Shown piece after piece: positions 8,303 to 17,451 of a stretch of 64,000 bases of DNA. The position numbers and the translations under genes are program-made. Source of the DNA: Streptomyces musisoli. Its GTDB lineage: Bacteria > Actinomycetota > Actinomycetes > Streptomycetales > Streptomycetaceae. Under the pieces are notes generated by a model that saw only the letters and a program-made list of their open reading frames with translations, did no database searches and was not told the origin of the DNA. The stretch spans positions 806,001 through 870,000 of the forward strand of contig NZ_JAERRH010000002.1 of the NCBI RefSeq assembly GCF_016741855.1. The letters are read 5' to 3'. Every line of letters starts with the position of its first letter. Within the stretch, counting starts at the first letter, position 1.

Positions 8303-10095
8303 TCAGGGGTACGCCACCACCGTCGACGGCGTCGTGGACGTACCCGACGTAGGCGAGCCCGTCTCGTTGATCACGTGTTCGTACTGGCCGTTGCCGCCGA
8401 GCGAGACGACCAACAGGTTGTGGAATTTCACGCCAGGGCGGCCGGGCGCGGAGAAGCCGTGGTGCTGCACGATGGACGGGGCGACGTTGTAGTAGCAGTA
8501 GCTGCCGAGGCCCCAGCCCTCGTGAGCGGTGACGTTGTCGCCGACCTTGTAGGCGGCGTACCCCTTGACGGAGCCGTTCTGGATCGCGGCCTGGTTCGGG
8601 GCGTCGTACGCCTTCTCGTTCTGGAAGAAGATCGTGCGGCCCCGCTGGCCGTTCCACTGCACGTCGTACTTGTTGAAGTGCTCCACGAACAGACCGGTGC
8701 ACAGGACGTCGTCGCCGTTGACCACGACCCCGTAGTCGGCGCGGTTGGTCTCCCAGCCGACGCCGGTGCCGTGGTCCGCGCGCCAGACCCAGGTGTGGTC
8801 GACGATGGTGTGCCGGCTGTTGATCACCATGCTGGTGGTCGCCTTGCCGGCGCCCGCGCCGCCGATCCGGACGAAGACGTCCTGCACGGTCGTCGGGTTG
8901 GCCGAGTGGTCCGCAGACGCGCCCGCCGGGCCGATTTCCAGCAGCGTCGCGGAGTTGACGGGACCGGCGTCGATGAGGAAGCCGGCGAGCCGTACCCCGT
9001 CGACATCGGCGACCTTCAGCACCGTACTCCCGTTGTCGGGCACGAGGGTCGCGTAACCGAGGCCCAGCACCACGGTGTTGGCGCGGTTGACCTGTAGGGG
9101 CCGGTCCACGTGGTAGACGCCCGGCGTCAGCAGCAGGTGAAGTCCCTGTGCCAGAGCCTGGTTGAGGGTCGCCGCGCTGACGCCCGGCTTGGCCACGTAG
9201 AACTGCGACAACGGCAGGGAGGTGCCGCGCGGTGTGCCGCTGCCCCAGGTGACCCCGCGGGCGTTGGTCCGCTTCTCCGGCAGGAAGACCCGGAACTCGC
9301 TGCCGCTGACGTACAGGAACGGTTTCTCCCGGGAGACGGGGGTGGCGTCGAGGGTGGTGTACGGCGGGTTGGGGAAGCTCTGCGCGGGAGCGCCCTGGAC
9401 GCCGGAGAAGACCATGTTCCACACGCCGTTGAGCCAGCTGCCGATGACACTGTCCCTGGTGTACCACTGCTGCTGGGAGTAGGGGCCGACCTGGCCGTCG
9501 ATCCGGCTGTCCGCGATGTAGCCGCCGCTCGCCCAACCGTAGCCGGACGGCGCGAGGTTGAGTCCGCCGCGCACGTGTATCCGGCGGAACGGGGCCGCCT
9601 GCGCCACCGCCCACCGGTTGGTGCCGTTGGCGGGTACCAGCGCCAGATTCTCCGCGGAACGCCAGAAGTTCTGCGTGGCGTTGCCGTTGAACCAGCCGGC
9701 GTCGACCGTGACGTCTCCGTTGATCGTGGTGTCGTCGGGGGACAGGCCGAGCCCCGCGATGGAGGTGTAGAAGCCGATCTGGGCGTTCAGCCCGTTGTAG
9801 GTACCGGGTTTGAACAACAGGGCGTAGCGGCCGGTGCCGAACTGCGCCGACTCCTGCTGATGGAAGACCTGGTCCAGCCTGGCCTGGATGCCGGGCGTGG
9901 ACGGGTCGAACACCAGGACGTTCGGGCCGAGATCGCCTCCGCCGGGCAGGGCCGGGGAGACGTGCGCGAGGCGCCGGCCGCGCGGGCGGGCGTGGAGACC
10001 CCGGCCAGCACGGGCACCGCTGCGGCCGCCGCACCGAGCACGGTCCGGCGGCCGACGGACGGCGAGGAAGAGGAGGTGGGGGAGGAGGGAGACAT
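8303..10095 (-). pseudogene. GH55 exo-beta-1,3-glucanase with an apparent frameshift after the signal peptide
   Basis: The enzyme frame (from 'SPALPGGGDLGPNVLVFDPSTPGIQ' to the stop at 8303) closely follows Streptomyces GH55 laminarinases such as SacteLam55A, which fold as two tandem right-handed beta-helices and release glucose or oligosaccharides from beta-1,3-glucan. The expected export signal (ATG at 10095 after AAGGAGAG; twin-arginine-like 'VGRRTVLGAAAAAVPVLAGVSTPARAAGA') lies in a different frame. The full span is 1793 nt, one base short of a multiple of three, so a single missing base around 9965-9990 would join them. Either the gene is broken or the sequence has an error. Without the fix, translation could start only at a GTG at 9913 and give an unexported protein. 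Upstream lies a LacI-type operator. Confidence 0.85.
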
Positions 10096-10135
10096 GCGCG
10101 ACTCTCCTTGTTCAGGAAATGAACGAAGTGGGGGT

Positions 10136-10151
10136 GGGGGAGCGCTCTCTT
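10136..10151. promoter_or_regulatory. Probable LacI operator before the GH55 gene
   Basis: GAGCGCTC with G/C flanks, a close variant of the AGAGCGCTCT palindrome found at two other places in this locus. It lies 41-56 nt upstream of the GH55 signal-peptide ATG and downstream of a TTGACG box on the minus strand (10183-10188), a position that would block transcription initiation. Confidence 0.7.
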
Positions 10152-10332
10152 GACGTTGGATGCTTCATCGGCGTGAACGTTGCGTCAAGAGTTACGACCG
10201 AATTCCCGTGTCCTCACGCCTGATTCACCGTCACTTCGCCTTCTTTGTCTTCGAGAAGTGAGTGAAGTCGTCCTCTGGTTCTTTGGTGGTTTCCCTTGAC
10301 ACCCTCCCGTCTCCGCCTCAACACTCCAGCGT

Positions 10333-10350
10333 TGGGAGAGCGCTCTCCCA
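10333..10350. promoter_or_regulatory. Probable LacI operator before the DUF1996 gene
   Basis: A perfect 18-bp palindrome, TGGGAGAGCGCTCTCCCA. A TTGACA box at 10296-10301 with a weak -10 about 18 nt later places the palindrome over the likely transcription start of the DUF1996/GH-A/GH3 genes. Confidence 0.8.
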
Positions 10351-10391
10351 CCTCCGTACGACCTCTCCTTCCCCTCCGTCGAGGAGCCCCC

Positions 10392-11465
10392 ATGTCACGG
10401 AGATCGAAGATCCTCTCGGGCGCGCTGATCACCTCCGCCCTGGTGCTGACCTCGTTGGGCGTCACCGGAGTCGCCGCCTCCTCCGCCCCCCGCGCCACGG
10501 CGCCGGCCACGCACGCCGGCCACGGCACGGCGCTGTCGACGGCCGCCTCACCCGAGGACCCCGACGGCGACGGCTACATCCCGGCCAACCCGCCCGTCAC
10601 CGGCGTCACCCCGTCCACGCAGGTCCCGCCGCACCGCTACTTCCACGAGTTCCAGGCCAACTGCGCGGTCAGCCACACCAAGCCGGACGACCCGATCGTC
10701 TACCCGCAGCAGCCCGGAAAGTCCCACGACCACACGTTCATGGGCAACACCAGCACCTACGCGGGCAGCACGACCGCCTCGCTGAGCGCGGGCGGCACCA
10801 CCTGCAAGGCCCCCGGAGACCTGTCCGGCTACTGGATGCCCACCCTGTACGACGGGGACCGGCCGATCCTGCCCGTCGGCCCGCAGGTCATCTACTACAA
10901 GGCCGGCGTCACCGACTACACCAGCGTCCGGCCCTTCCCCAAGGGCCTGAGGTTCGTCGTCGGCAGCCCGATGCAGAGCGCCGACGAGTTCCGCCACCAC
11001 CCCGGCTTCGTCGAGGGCTGGGAGTGCGGCGACAGCTACTTCAACACCGAGTTCCCGGCGACCTGCCCGAACCGTGCCGACGTCCAGCTCAACATCCGCT
11101 TCCAGGCGCCCAGTTGCTGGGATGGCAAGTACCTCGACACACCCGACCACAAGGGCCACATGGCCTACCCCGTGGTCAAGCCCGGCACCAACGACAACGT
11201 CTGCCCCGCCGACCATCCGGTCGCGCTGCCGATGATCGAGTTCAAGATGGCGTTCCCCGTCAACGGCGACATGTCACGGGTACGGCTCGCCAGCGGCACC
11301 GGCCACAGCTTCCACTACGACTTCTTCAACGCCTGGGACGACCGCACGCTCAAGGCGCTGGTCGACCACTGCGTCGTCGGCGGACTCCAGTGCGACGCCC
11401 GCGGCTACGACGAGACCCACCCCGAGGCGGGCGCCGTCCTGAACTCCGACTACCGCCTGCCCTGA
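10392..11465 (+). CDS. Secreted DUF1996-family protein
   Basis: 357 residues from the ATG at 10392 (AGGAG 7 nt upstream); the longer frame to 10296 crosses the operator and is rejected. Residues 1-40 form a signal peptide. The mature part has the DUF1996 pattern: 'FHEFQANCAVSHTKPDDPIVYP', 'SHDHTFMGNTSTY', 'WMPTLYDG', a Cys-rich core and 'GHSFHYDFFNAWD'. DUF1996 is frequent in fungi and actinobacteria and has no settled biochemical function. It is the first gene of the rightward beta-glucan operon, 46 nt before the GH-A hydrolase, under the perfect operator, so a role in handling beta-glucan at the cell surface is inferred. Confidence 0.85.
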   Translation: MSRRSKILSGALITSALVLTSLGVTGVAASSAPRATAPATHAGHGTALSTAASPEDPDGDGYIPANPPVTGVTPSTQVPPHRYFHEFQANCAVSHTKPDDPIVYPQQPGKSHDHTFMGNTSTYAGSTTASLSAGGTTCKAPGDLSGYWMPTLYDGDRPILPVGPQVIYYKAGVTDYTSVRPFPKGLRFVVGSPMQSADEFRHHPGFVEGWECGDSYFNTEFPATCPNRADVQLNIRFQAPSCWDGKYLDTPDHKGHMAYPVVKPGTNDNVCPADHPVALPMIEFKMAFPVNGDMSRVRLASGTGHSFHYDFFNAWDDRTLKALVDHCVVGGLQCDARGYDETHPEAGAVLNSDYRLP

Positions 11466-11511
11466 CCGCCTCCCACGCCACCCGCACTCCCCACGGAGAA
11501 CCGGACTCACC

Positions 11512-13266
11512 ATGACCCCACCACCCCGCACCCGCGCGCACCGCCTCGCCGCGCCCCTCACCGCCGGTGTGCTGACCGTCGGAGCACTCACCGCCCTGCC
11601 GGCCGCCCAGGCCCACGCGGCCGGCAGCGTCGTCAAGGTCACCGGCACCCAGGGCAACTGGCAGCTCACCGTGGACGGACAGCCGTACCAGATCAAGGGC
11701 CTGACCTGGGGCCCGTCCACAGCCGACGCCGACCGGTATCTCCCCGACCTGAAGTCCATGGGCGTCAACACCATCCGCACCTGGGGCACCGACGCCACCA
11801 GCAAACCGCTGTTCGACTCCGCCGCTGCGCACGGCATCAAGGTCATCGCGGGATTCTGGCTCCAGCCCGGCGGCGGCCCCGGCAGCGGCGGCTGCGTGAA
11901 CTACGTGACCGACACCGCCTACAAGAGCCGGATGCTGGACGAGTTCCCCAAGTGGGTCCAGACCTACAAGGAGAACCCCGGCGTCCTGATGTGGGACGTC
12001 GGCAACGAGTCGGTCCTCGGACTGCAGAACTGCTACAGCGGCACCGAGCTGGAACGCCAGCGCGACGCCTACACCACCTTCGTCAACGACGTCACGAAGA
12101 AGATCCACGCCGTCGACCCCGGCCACCCGGTCACCTCCACGGACGCCTGGGTCGGCGCCTGGCCCTACTTCAAGAAGAACGCCCCCGACCTCGACCTGTA
12201 CGCCGTCAACTCCTACAGCGCCGTCTGCGACGTCAAGGCCACCTGGCAGCAGGGCGGTTACAACAAGCCGTACATCGTGACCGAGACGGGACCGGCCGGC
12301 GAGTGGGAGGTGCCCGACGACATCAACGGCGTGCCGCTGGAGCCGAGCGACCGGGCCAAGGCCGACGGATACACCCGCGCCTGGGGCTGTGTCACCGGGC
12401 ACAAGGGCGTCGCGCTCGGCGCCACGATGTTCCACTACGGCACCGAGTACGACTTCGGCGGCATCTGGTTCAACCTGCTGCCCGCCGGCCAGAAACGGCT
12501 GTCGTACTACGCGGTGAAACGCGCCTACGGCGGGGACACCTCGCACGACGACACCCCGCCCGTCGTCTCCGGCCTGACCGTCGAGGGCGACCCGGGCAAG
12601 GTGCAGGCGGGCCGGGACCTGGTCGTCGCGGTCAAGGCCACCGACCCCGACGGCGACCCGCTCGCCTACGAGGTCCTCGACAACAGCATGTACGTCGACC
12701 AGGGCAAGAACCTCGACCCGCTGCCGTTCACCGACCTCGGCGGCGGCCGGCTGAAGATCACCGCACCGGACCGGCCGGGCGTGTGGAAGGTCTACGTCAA
12801 GGTCACCGACGGCCACGGCAACGTCGGCGTGGAAGCCCGCTCCGTCAGGGTCGTCCCGCCCGTGGTCGACGGCACGGACATCGCCCTCGGCAAGCCCGCC
12901 ACCGCCTCCTCCCACCAGCCCGGCTACGGCGACTGCCCGTGCCCCGCCGCCAACGCCGTCGACGGCGACCGGAACACCCGCTGGGCCAGCGACTGGAGCG
13001 ACCCCCAGTGGATCCAGGTCGACCTGGGCGCCCGCACCAGCTTCCGCCACGTCCAGCTGCTGTGGGAGGCCTCCTACGCCAAGGCGTACAGCGTCCAGAC
13101 CTCCGACGACGGCCAGACCTGGCAGACCGTGCGCACCGTGACGGACGGGAACGGCGGCGTCGACGACTTCGACGTCACCGGAACCGGCCGGTACGTCCGG
13201 ATCAACGGCACCGCCCGCGGCACGGGCTGGGGCTACTCGCTGTACGAGTTCGGCGTCTACAACTGA
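11512..13266 (+). CDS. Secreted clan GH-A glycoside hydrolase with C-terminal F5/8-type (CBM32) domain
   Basis: 584 residues. Residues 1-37 are a signal peptide. Residues 40-345 form a TIM barrel with the clan GH-A pair: probable acid/base Glu166 in 'MWDVGNES' and nucleophile Glu258 in 'YIVTETGPAGEWE'. An Ig-like segment follows (residues 350-455, 'PPVVSGLTVEGDPG'), then a discoidin/F5-8C domain (about 460-584, 'ASSHQPGYGDCPCPAANAVDGDRNTRWASDW'), often a CBM32 sugar-binding module. The barrel resembles GH2-TIM or GH72-like beta-1,3-glucan enzymes; exact family is uncertain. It lies 46 nt downstream of DUF1996 and 30 nt before the GH3 gene, consistent with one operon for beta-1,3-glucan breakdown. 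Confidence 0.85.
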   Translation: MTPPPRTRAHRLAAPLTAGVLTVGALTALPAAQAHAAGSVVKVTGTQGNWQLTVDGQPYQIKGLTWGPSTADADRYLPDLKSMGVNTIRTWGTDATSKPLFDSAAAHGIKVIAGFWLQPGGGPGSGGCVNYVTDTAYKSRMLDEFPKWVQTYKENPGVLMWDVGNESVLGLQNCYSGTELERQRDAYTTFVNDVTKKIHAVDPGHPVTSTDAWVGAWPYFKKNAPDLDLYAVNSYSAVCDVKATWQQGGYNKPYIVTETGPAGEWEVPDDINGVPLEPSDRAKADGYTRAWGCVTGHKGVALGATMFHYGTEYDFGGIWFNLLPAGQKRLSYYAVKRAYGGDTSHDDTPPVVSGLTVEGDPGKVQAGRDLVVAVKATDPDGDPLAYEVLDNSMYVDQGKNLDPLPFTDLGGGRLKITAPDRPGVWKVYVKVTDGHGNVGVEARSVRVVPPVVDGTDIALGKPATASSHQPGYGDCPCPAANAVDGDRNTRWASDWSDPQWIQVDLGARTSFRHVQLLWEASYAKAYSVQTSDDGQTWQTVRTVTDGNGGVDDFDVTGTGRYVRINGTARGTGWGYSLYEFGVYN

Positions 13267-13296
13267 CGAACACCGTCGACACACGAGGGGGTGGGG

Positions 13297-15702
13297 ATGG
13301 CCGACGAGGACGAACTCGACCGGCTGCTCGACAAGCTGACCCTGCGCGCCAAGGTCCGGCTGCTCACCGGCGCCACCACCTGGCGCACCGCGGCCGAACC
13401 GGACCTGGAACTGGGTGAGCTGGTGCTGTCGGACGGCCCGGCGGGGGTCCGCGGGGAGAGCTGGGACGAGCGCCGCACGTCCGTGCTGCTGCCGTCGGCC
13501 TCCGCGCTCGCCGCCACCTGGGACGAGCAGCTGGTCGGGGAACTCGGCGGCCTCCTCGCCTCCGAGGCACGGCGCAAGGGCGTGGACGTGGTCCTCGCCC
13601 CCAACCTCAACCTGCACCGCACCCCCCTCGCCGGACGGCACTTCGAGTGCTTCTCCGAGGATCCCCTGCTGGCCGGCCGGATCGGGGCCGCCCTGATCCG
13701 GGGCATCCAGGCCCACGGGGTCGCCGCGACGGCCAAGCACTTCGTGGCCAACGACGCCGAGACCGACCGCCTCACCGTCGACGCGCGCATCGACGAACGC
13801 ACGCTCCGCGAGGTCCACCTGGCGCCCTTCGAGGCGGCGGTGGCGGCGGGCGTCCGGCTGGTGATGGCCGGATACAACCGGGTCAACAACACCACCATGA
13901 CCGCCCACGCACTGCTGACCACACCGTTGAAGAGCGAGTGGGGATTCGACGGCGTCGTCGTCTCCGACTGGGGCGCCGTCCGCTCCACCCGCGACACCGC
14001 CCGAGCGGGGCTGGACCTCCAGATGCCGGGCCCCGCCGACGAGTGGGGTGAGCGGCTGGTGCGGGCCGTGGCGTCGGGCGAGGTCGAGGAGGCGGCCGTG
14101 GACGACAAGGTGCGCCGGCTGCTCCGGCTGGCCGCCTGGGCCGGGGCCCTGGGCAGACCCCGCCGCCGGGTCCGCCCGCACCTGCCGCCCCGGCAGGCGC
14201 GGGCCCTGGCCCGGCGGGCCGTCGCGGCCGGGGCCGTCCTGCTGGCCAACCGCGGCGTGCTGCCCCTGGACCGCACACGCCTGAACACGGTCGCCGTCAT
14301 CGGCGCGGCAGCCGCCCGCACCCGCACCCAGGGCGGCGGCAGCGCCGGCGTCTTCCCGCAGGACGAGGTCTCGCTCCTGGACGGCATCAGGGCGGGCCTG
14401 CGCGGCCGGGCACGCGTCGTCCACCTGCCCGGCCCCGCCCCGGACGGCCCGCCACCGCCCCTGGACCCGGTCACCGGCTCGGACCCGCGCACCTCCACCC
14501 CCGGCGTGCTGCTGCGCGTCCTCGACGCCGACGGCACCGAGCTGTACGCAGAACACCGCAACAGCGGACGGCAGTTGGAGCCTCCTCTGCCACCGGGTGC
14601 GCACACCGTCGAGATCAGCGCACGACTGCACCCATTCGGCCGCCTCAGCCTCCACCTCGACGGAGACCCGCTACTGGAAGGCGAGTTCGCCCCCACCACC
14701 GATGACCCCGCCGTCCTCCACGTGAGCCCGCCCACCCACACCGTCACCGCACGACTGACCGCCGGACGCACCCCGTTGCTCGTCGCCCGCCGGGAACTCG
14801 CCGCCGGCACCGGGCGGGCCACCGTCGTCGGCGTCCAGCCACCCGGGCCCGGCCGCGCCCAGGCGCTGGCCGCGGCGGCCCGCGCGGCCCGCGAGGCGGA
14901 CGCGGCCGTGGTGGTCGTCGGAACCGGCGAACAGCACGAAGCCGAGGGACGCGACCGCACCCACCTCACCCTCGGGCCCGGCCAGGACGCCCTGGTACGC
15001 GCCGTCGCCCGGGCCAACCCGCGCACCGTGGCCGTCGTCAACAGCGGCGGCCCGGTGGAACTGCCCTGGCGCGACGACGTCGGCGCGCTCCTGCTGGCCT
15101 GGTTCCCCGGCCAGGAGGCAGGCGGCGGCCTGGCCGACGTCCTCCTCGGCCGCACCGAGCCCGGCGGACGGCTGCCCACCACCTGGCCCGCCCGGCTCGC
15201 CGACGCCCCCGTCACCCGCACCCGCCCGGACGCCGGCCGGCTGCCCTACGACGAGGGCATACACGTCGGCCACCGCGGCTGGCTGCGCGCCCGGCGCACC
15301 CCCGCCTACTGGTTCGGGCACGGACTGGGCTACACGACCTGGGCCTACGACGCACTCTCCGGCCCGGCGCACACCACCGTGGGCGAGGACGTCACCGTCC
15401 GGGTGCGGCTGCGCAACACGGGACCACGCCCCGGACGGGAGGTCGTCCAGGTGTATCTCTCCCGCCCGGGCACCGGCAGCGTCGACCGCCCCGAGCGATG
15501 GCTCGCGGGGTGGACCGCGGTGCGGGCACAGCCCGGCGAGACGGCCGTCGCACAGGTACGCATCCCGGCACGCGCCCTGAGCCACTGGGACGTCCACCGC
15601 GGCGGCTGGCGCACGGAGCCGGGCCCGTACCGCGTCCTGGCCGGCCGCTCGGCGGGTGAACTGCCCCTGACCCTCTGCTTCCTCGCGCGCGAGGAAGCCT
15701 GA
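13297..15702 (+). CDS. GH3 beta-glucosidase, cytoplasmic
   Basis: 801 residues from the ATG at 13297 (GAGGGGG upstream; a GTG at 13291 is an alternative). There is no signal peptide. Domain order is GH3 N-terminal barrel (about 1-290) with nucleophile Asp224 in 'GVVVSDWGAV', a GH3 C-terminal alpha/beta sandwich interrupted by a PA14-like insert (about 390-500), and a fibronectin-III-like tail ending near 800. 'KHFVANDAETDR' and 'FSEDPLLAGRI' match substrate-binding loops of beta-glucosidases. It would cleave imported beta-linked gluco-oligosaccharides to glucose. No sugar transporter is present in the locus, so uptake must be encoded elsewhere. Confidence 0.92.
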   Translation: MADEDELDRLLDKLTLRAKVRLLTGATTWRTAAEPDLELGELVLSDGPAGVRGESWDERRTSVLLPSASALAATWDEQLVGELGGLLASEARRKGVDVVLAPNLNLHRTPLAGRHFECFSEDPLLAGRIGAALIRGIQAHGVAATAKHFVANDAETDRLTVDARIDERTLREVHLAPFEAAVAAGVRLVMAGYNRVNNTTMTAHALLTTPLKSEWGFDGVVVSDWGAVRSTRDTARAGLDLQMPGPADEWGERLVRAVASGEVEEAAVDDKVRRLLRLAAWAGALGRPRRRVRPHLPPRQARALARRAVAAGAVLLANRGVLPLDRTRLNTVAVIGAAAARTRTQGGGSAGVFPQDEVSLLDGIRAGLRGRARVVHLPGPAPDGPPPPLDPVTGSDPRTSTPGVLLRVLDADGTELYAEHRNSGRQLEPPLPPGAHTVEISARLHPFGRLSLHLDGDPLLEGEFAPTTDDPAVLHVSPPTHTVTARLTAGRTPLLVARRELAAGTGRATVVGVQPPGPGRAQALAAAARAAREADAAVVVVGTGEQHEAEGRDRTHLTLGPGQDALVRAVARANPRTVAVVNSGGPVELPWRDDVGALLLAWFPGQEAGGGLADVLLGRTEPGGRLPTTWPARLADAPVTRTRPDAGRLPYDEGIHVGHRGWLRARRTPAYWFGHGLGYTTWAYDALSGPAHTTVGEDVTVRVRLRNTGPRPGREVVQVYLSRPGTGSVDRPERWLAGWTAVRAQPGETAVAQVRIPARALSHWDVHRGGWRTEPGPYRVLAGRSAGELPLTLCFLAREEA

Positions 15703-15713
15703 GCGGCCCCCAC

Positions 15714-15731
15714 CCGGAGAGCGCTCTATCC
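15714..15731. promoter_or_regulatory. Probable autoregulatory LacI operator
   Basis: Contains the perfect 10-bp palindrome AGAGCGCTCT (15718-15727) in the 61-nt gap between the GH3 stop and the repressor start. It matches the sites at 10136 and 10333 and suggests the regulator controls its own gene. Confidence 0.75.
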
Positions 15732-15763
15732 GGGCGGGCCGCCGGGCCGTTAGGGTGCGGGGC

Positions 15764-16804
15764 ATGAGCAGACAGGCCCCGACCCTGGAGGACGTCGCCC
15801 GCGAGGCCGGCGTCTCCCGGGCCACCGTCTCCCGTGTCGTCAACGGCGTACGCAATGTGGACCCGGCGATCCAGGAGCTGGTCCGCCAGGCCATCGACCG
15901 CACCGGTTACGCACCCAACCGGGCCGCCCGCTCCCTGGTCACCCGGCGGGCCGAGACCGTCGCGCTGGTGGTCTCCGGCGCGGGGGACGCCTCCGACGAA
16001 GCGCAGGCCGCCTTCGCCGCCCGCGTCTTCTCCGATCCCTTCTTCGGGCGGGTGGTCGCCGGGATCGTCGGCCACCTCCGCCCCCGCTCCGTCCACCCGG
16101 TGCTGATGTTCGCGGAGTCGGCCGCCTCCCGCCGCGAGGTGGTGACCTATCTGCGGCAGGGGCGGGCCGACGGCGCACTGGTGGTCACCAGCCACGCCGA
16201 CGACCCGCTTCCGGCCCTCCTCGCCGAAGCGCGGCTGCCCGCGGTCCTCTTCGCCCGCCCGGCCCGTCCCGTCCCGCTCAGCTACGTCGATCTGGCCCAC
16301 CGGGACGGCGGCCGGCTCGCCGCCGAGCACCTGCTCGCTCGCGGATGCCGCAGACCGGCCACGATCTGCGGGCCGCTGGCGGTCGCCGCCAGCCAGGAGC
16401 GGCTGGCCGGCTTCCGCGACACCCTCGCCCGCCGGGGCCTTCCCTACGCACCCGTCGCCGAGGGCGGTTTCACCCTGGACAGCGGCCTCACGGCCATGAC
16501 CGGCCTGCTCGCCGAACACCCCGACGTGGACGGGGTGTTCGCGGCCAACGACCTCATGGCCCGCGGTGCCTGCCAGGTACTGCGGGAGCACGGCCGACGG
16601 GTACCCGAGGACGTGGCGGTCGTCGGCTTCGACGACTCGACCGCCGCCGTCAGCCGACGGCCGCACCTGACCACCGTGCGGCAGCCGGTGGAGGACATGG
16701 CCGCGCGGATGGCCGGCCTCCTCGACGAACACGTCCACGGCACCCGCACCGAGCCCACATCGATCGTGTTCGACCCCGAGCTGGTCGTACGGGAGTCGGC
16801 CTGA
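15764..16804 (+). CDS. LacI-family repressor of the beta-glucan locus
   Basis: 346 residues from the ATG at 15764; an upstream GTG at 15755 is less likely. Residues 5-55 are the LacI helix-turn-helix and hinge ('TLEDVAREAGVSRATVSRVVNG', 'GYAPNRAARSLVTRRA'). The rest is a periplasmic-binding-protein-like effector domain ending in 'VGFDDSTAAVSRRPHLTTVRQPVEDMAARMAGLL'. It should bind the shared AGAGCGCTCT palindromes and release them on binding a sugar, probably a laminari-oligosaccharide or glucose derivative. This resembles CebR/BglR control of glucan genes in Streptomyces, whose operators also contain a GAGCGCTC core. The ligand is inferred from gene content only. Confidence 0.92.
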   Translation: MSRQAPTLEDVAREAGVSRATVSRVVNGVRNVDPAIQELVRQAIDRTGYAPNRAARSLVTRRAETVALVVSGAGDASDEAQAAFAARVFSDPFFGRVVAGIVGHLRPRSVHPVLMFAESAASRREVVTYLRQGRADGALVVTSHADDPLPALLAEARLPAVLFARPARPVPLSYVDLAHRDGGRLAAEHLLARGCRRPATICGPLAVAASQERLAGFRDTLARRGLPYAPVAEGGFTLDSGLTAMTGLLAEHPDVDGVFAANDLMARGACQVLREHGRRVPEDVAVVGFDDSTAAVSRRPHLTTVRQPVEDMAARMAGLLDEHVHGTRTEPTSIVFDPELVVRESA

Positions 16805-16831
16805 CGCATGCCGTCGGCCCCGGCCGGCGGC

Positions 16832-17206
16832 TCAGCAGCCCGCGGCCCAGGTGTGGGAACCGCCTCGGTCGTTCGCGCCCGCGTCGTAGCCGACCTCCTG
16901 GCCCGGGGCCAGACAGAGGGTGACGGGTCCCAGCAGCTCTCGGCCCTCGTACACCTTCACGTGATCCTTCACTCCGGGGCCGGAGAGACCGTGGTTCGCC
17001 CACGACGAGTCGTGCTTGAACATGTCGCCCTCCCACCAGTGGTCGTCGCCGCTGTGTTCGATCTTCAGCCCGTCGAAGTTCACGTCCGTCCAGACACAGA
17101 AGTATCCGGAACGGCACTCCGCGGCCTGTGCGGTGGCCGACGACGTGGCGAAGACGGCGCCGGCGGTGATCAGGGTGGCGGTGAGGAGGGTGGTGAGGCG
17201 CTTCAT
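16832..17206 (-). CDS. Secreted peptidase inhibitor family I36-type protein
   Basis: 124 residues from the ATG at 17206, with GGAGAA 8 nt upstream. Residues 1-30 form a signal peptide ending AQA-AE. The mature protein is small and Cys-containing: 'CRSGYFCVWTDVNFDGLKIEHSGDDHWW', 'VKVYEGRELLGPVTLCLAPGQEVGYD'. This matches the beta-gamma-crystallin-like I36 group that includes Streptomyces metalloprotease inhibitors (SMPI). Activity against the nearby snapalysin is possible but not shown. It converges with the LacI gene (27-nt gap). Confidence 0.8.
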   Translation of the reverse strand: MKRLTTLLTATLITAGAVFATSSATAQAAECRSGYFCVWTDVNFDGLKIEHSGDDHWWEGDMFKHDSSWANHGLSGPGVKDHVKVYEGRELLGPVTLCLAPGQEVGYDAGANDRGGSHTWAAGC

Positions 17207-17451
17207 GGTGGCGGTTCTCCCGTGGGTCGAGGTGCCGAGCCGATGCCGGGACGCACGTGTTCCGGGGCGGCCCTCGCGGCCGGAGTGATCAACTTGCCCG
17301 CCAACCTCACCACTTGGCAGCCGCCCGCTGCATCCGCCATTGGAGTGATCGGCGAGGACCGCATCGACATGCCAGCACGAGGGCGGGTCGACCGCACATG
17401 CACGCCTGCCGCGGGGGCGGGTTGTACGGCACGGGGGCGCCGGCGCCAGGC
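17207..17451. other. Intergenic region, no gene seen
   Basis: 245 nt between the methyltransferase stop and the I36 start, both on the minus strand. It holds the I36 ribosome site and presumably its promoter; no convincing promoter boxes or hairpin were identified. Confidence 0.4.

Noticed and set aside
8259..10034. 591-codon open frame on the minus strand over the GH55 gene
   Set aside because: It is an Arg/Pro-rich out-of-frame shadow; the GH55 frame carries the conserved sequence.
11350..14655. 1101-codon open frame on the minus strand
   Set aside because: It is antisense to the GH-A and GH3 genes and reads as Gly/Ala/Val/Arg-rich shadow with no domain; a common artefact of high-GC DNA.
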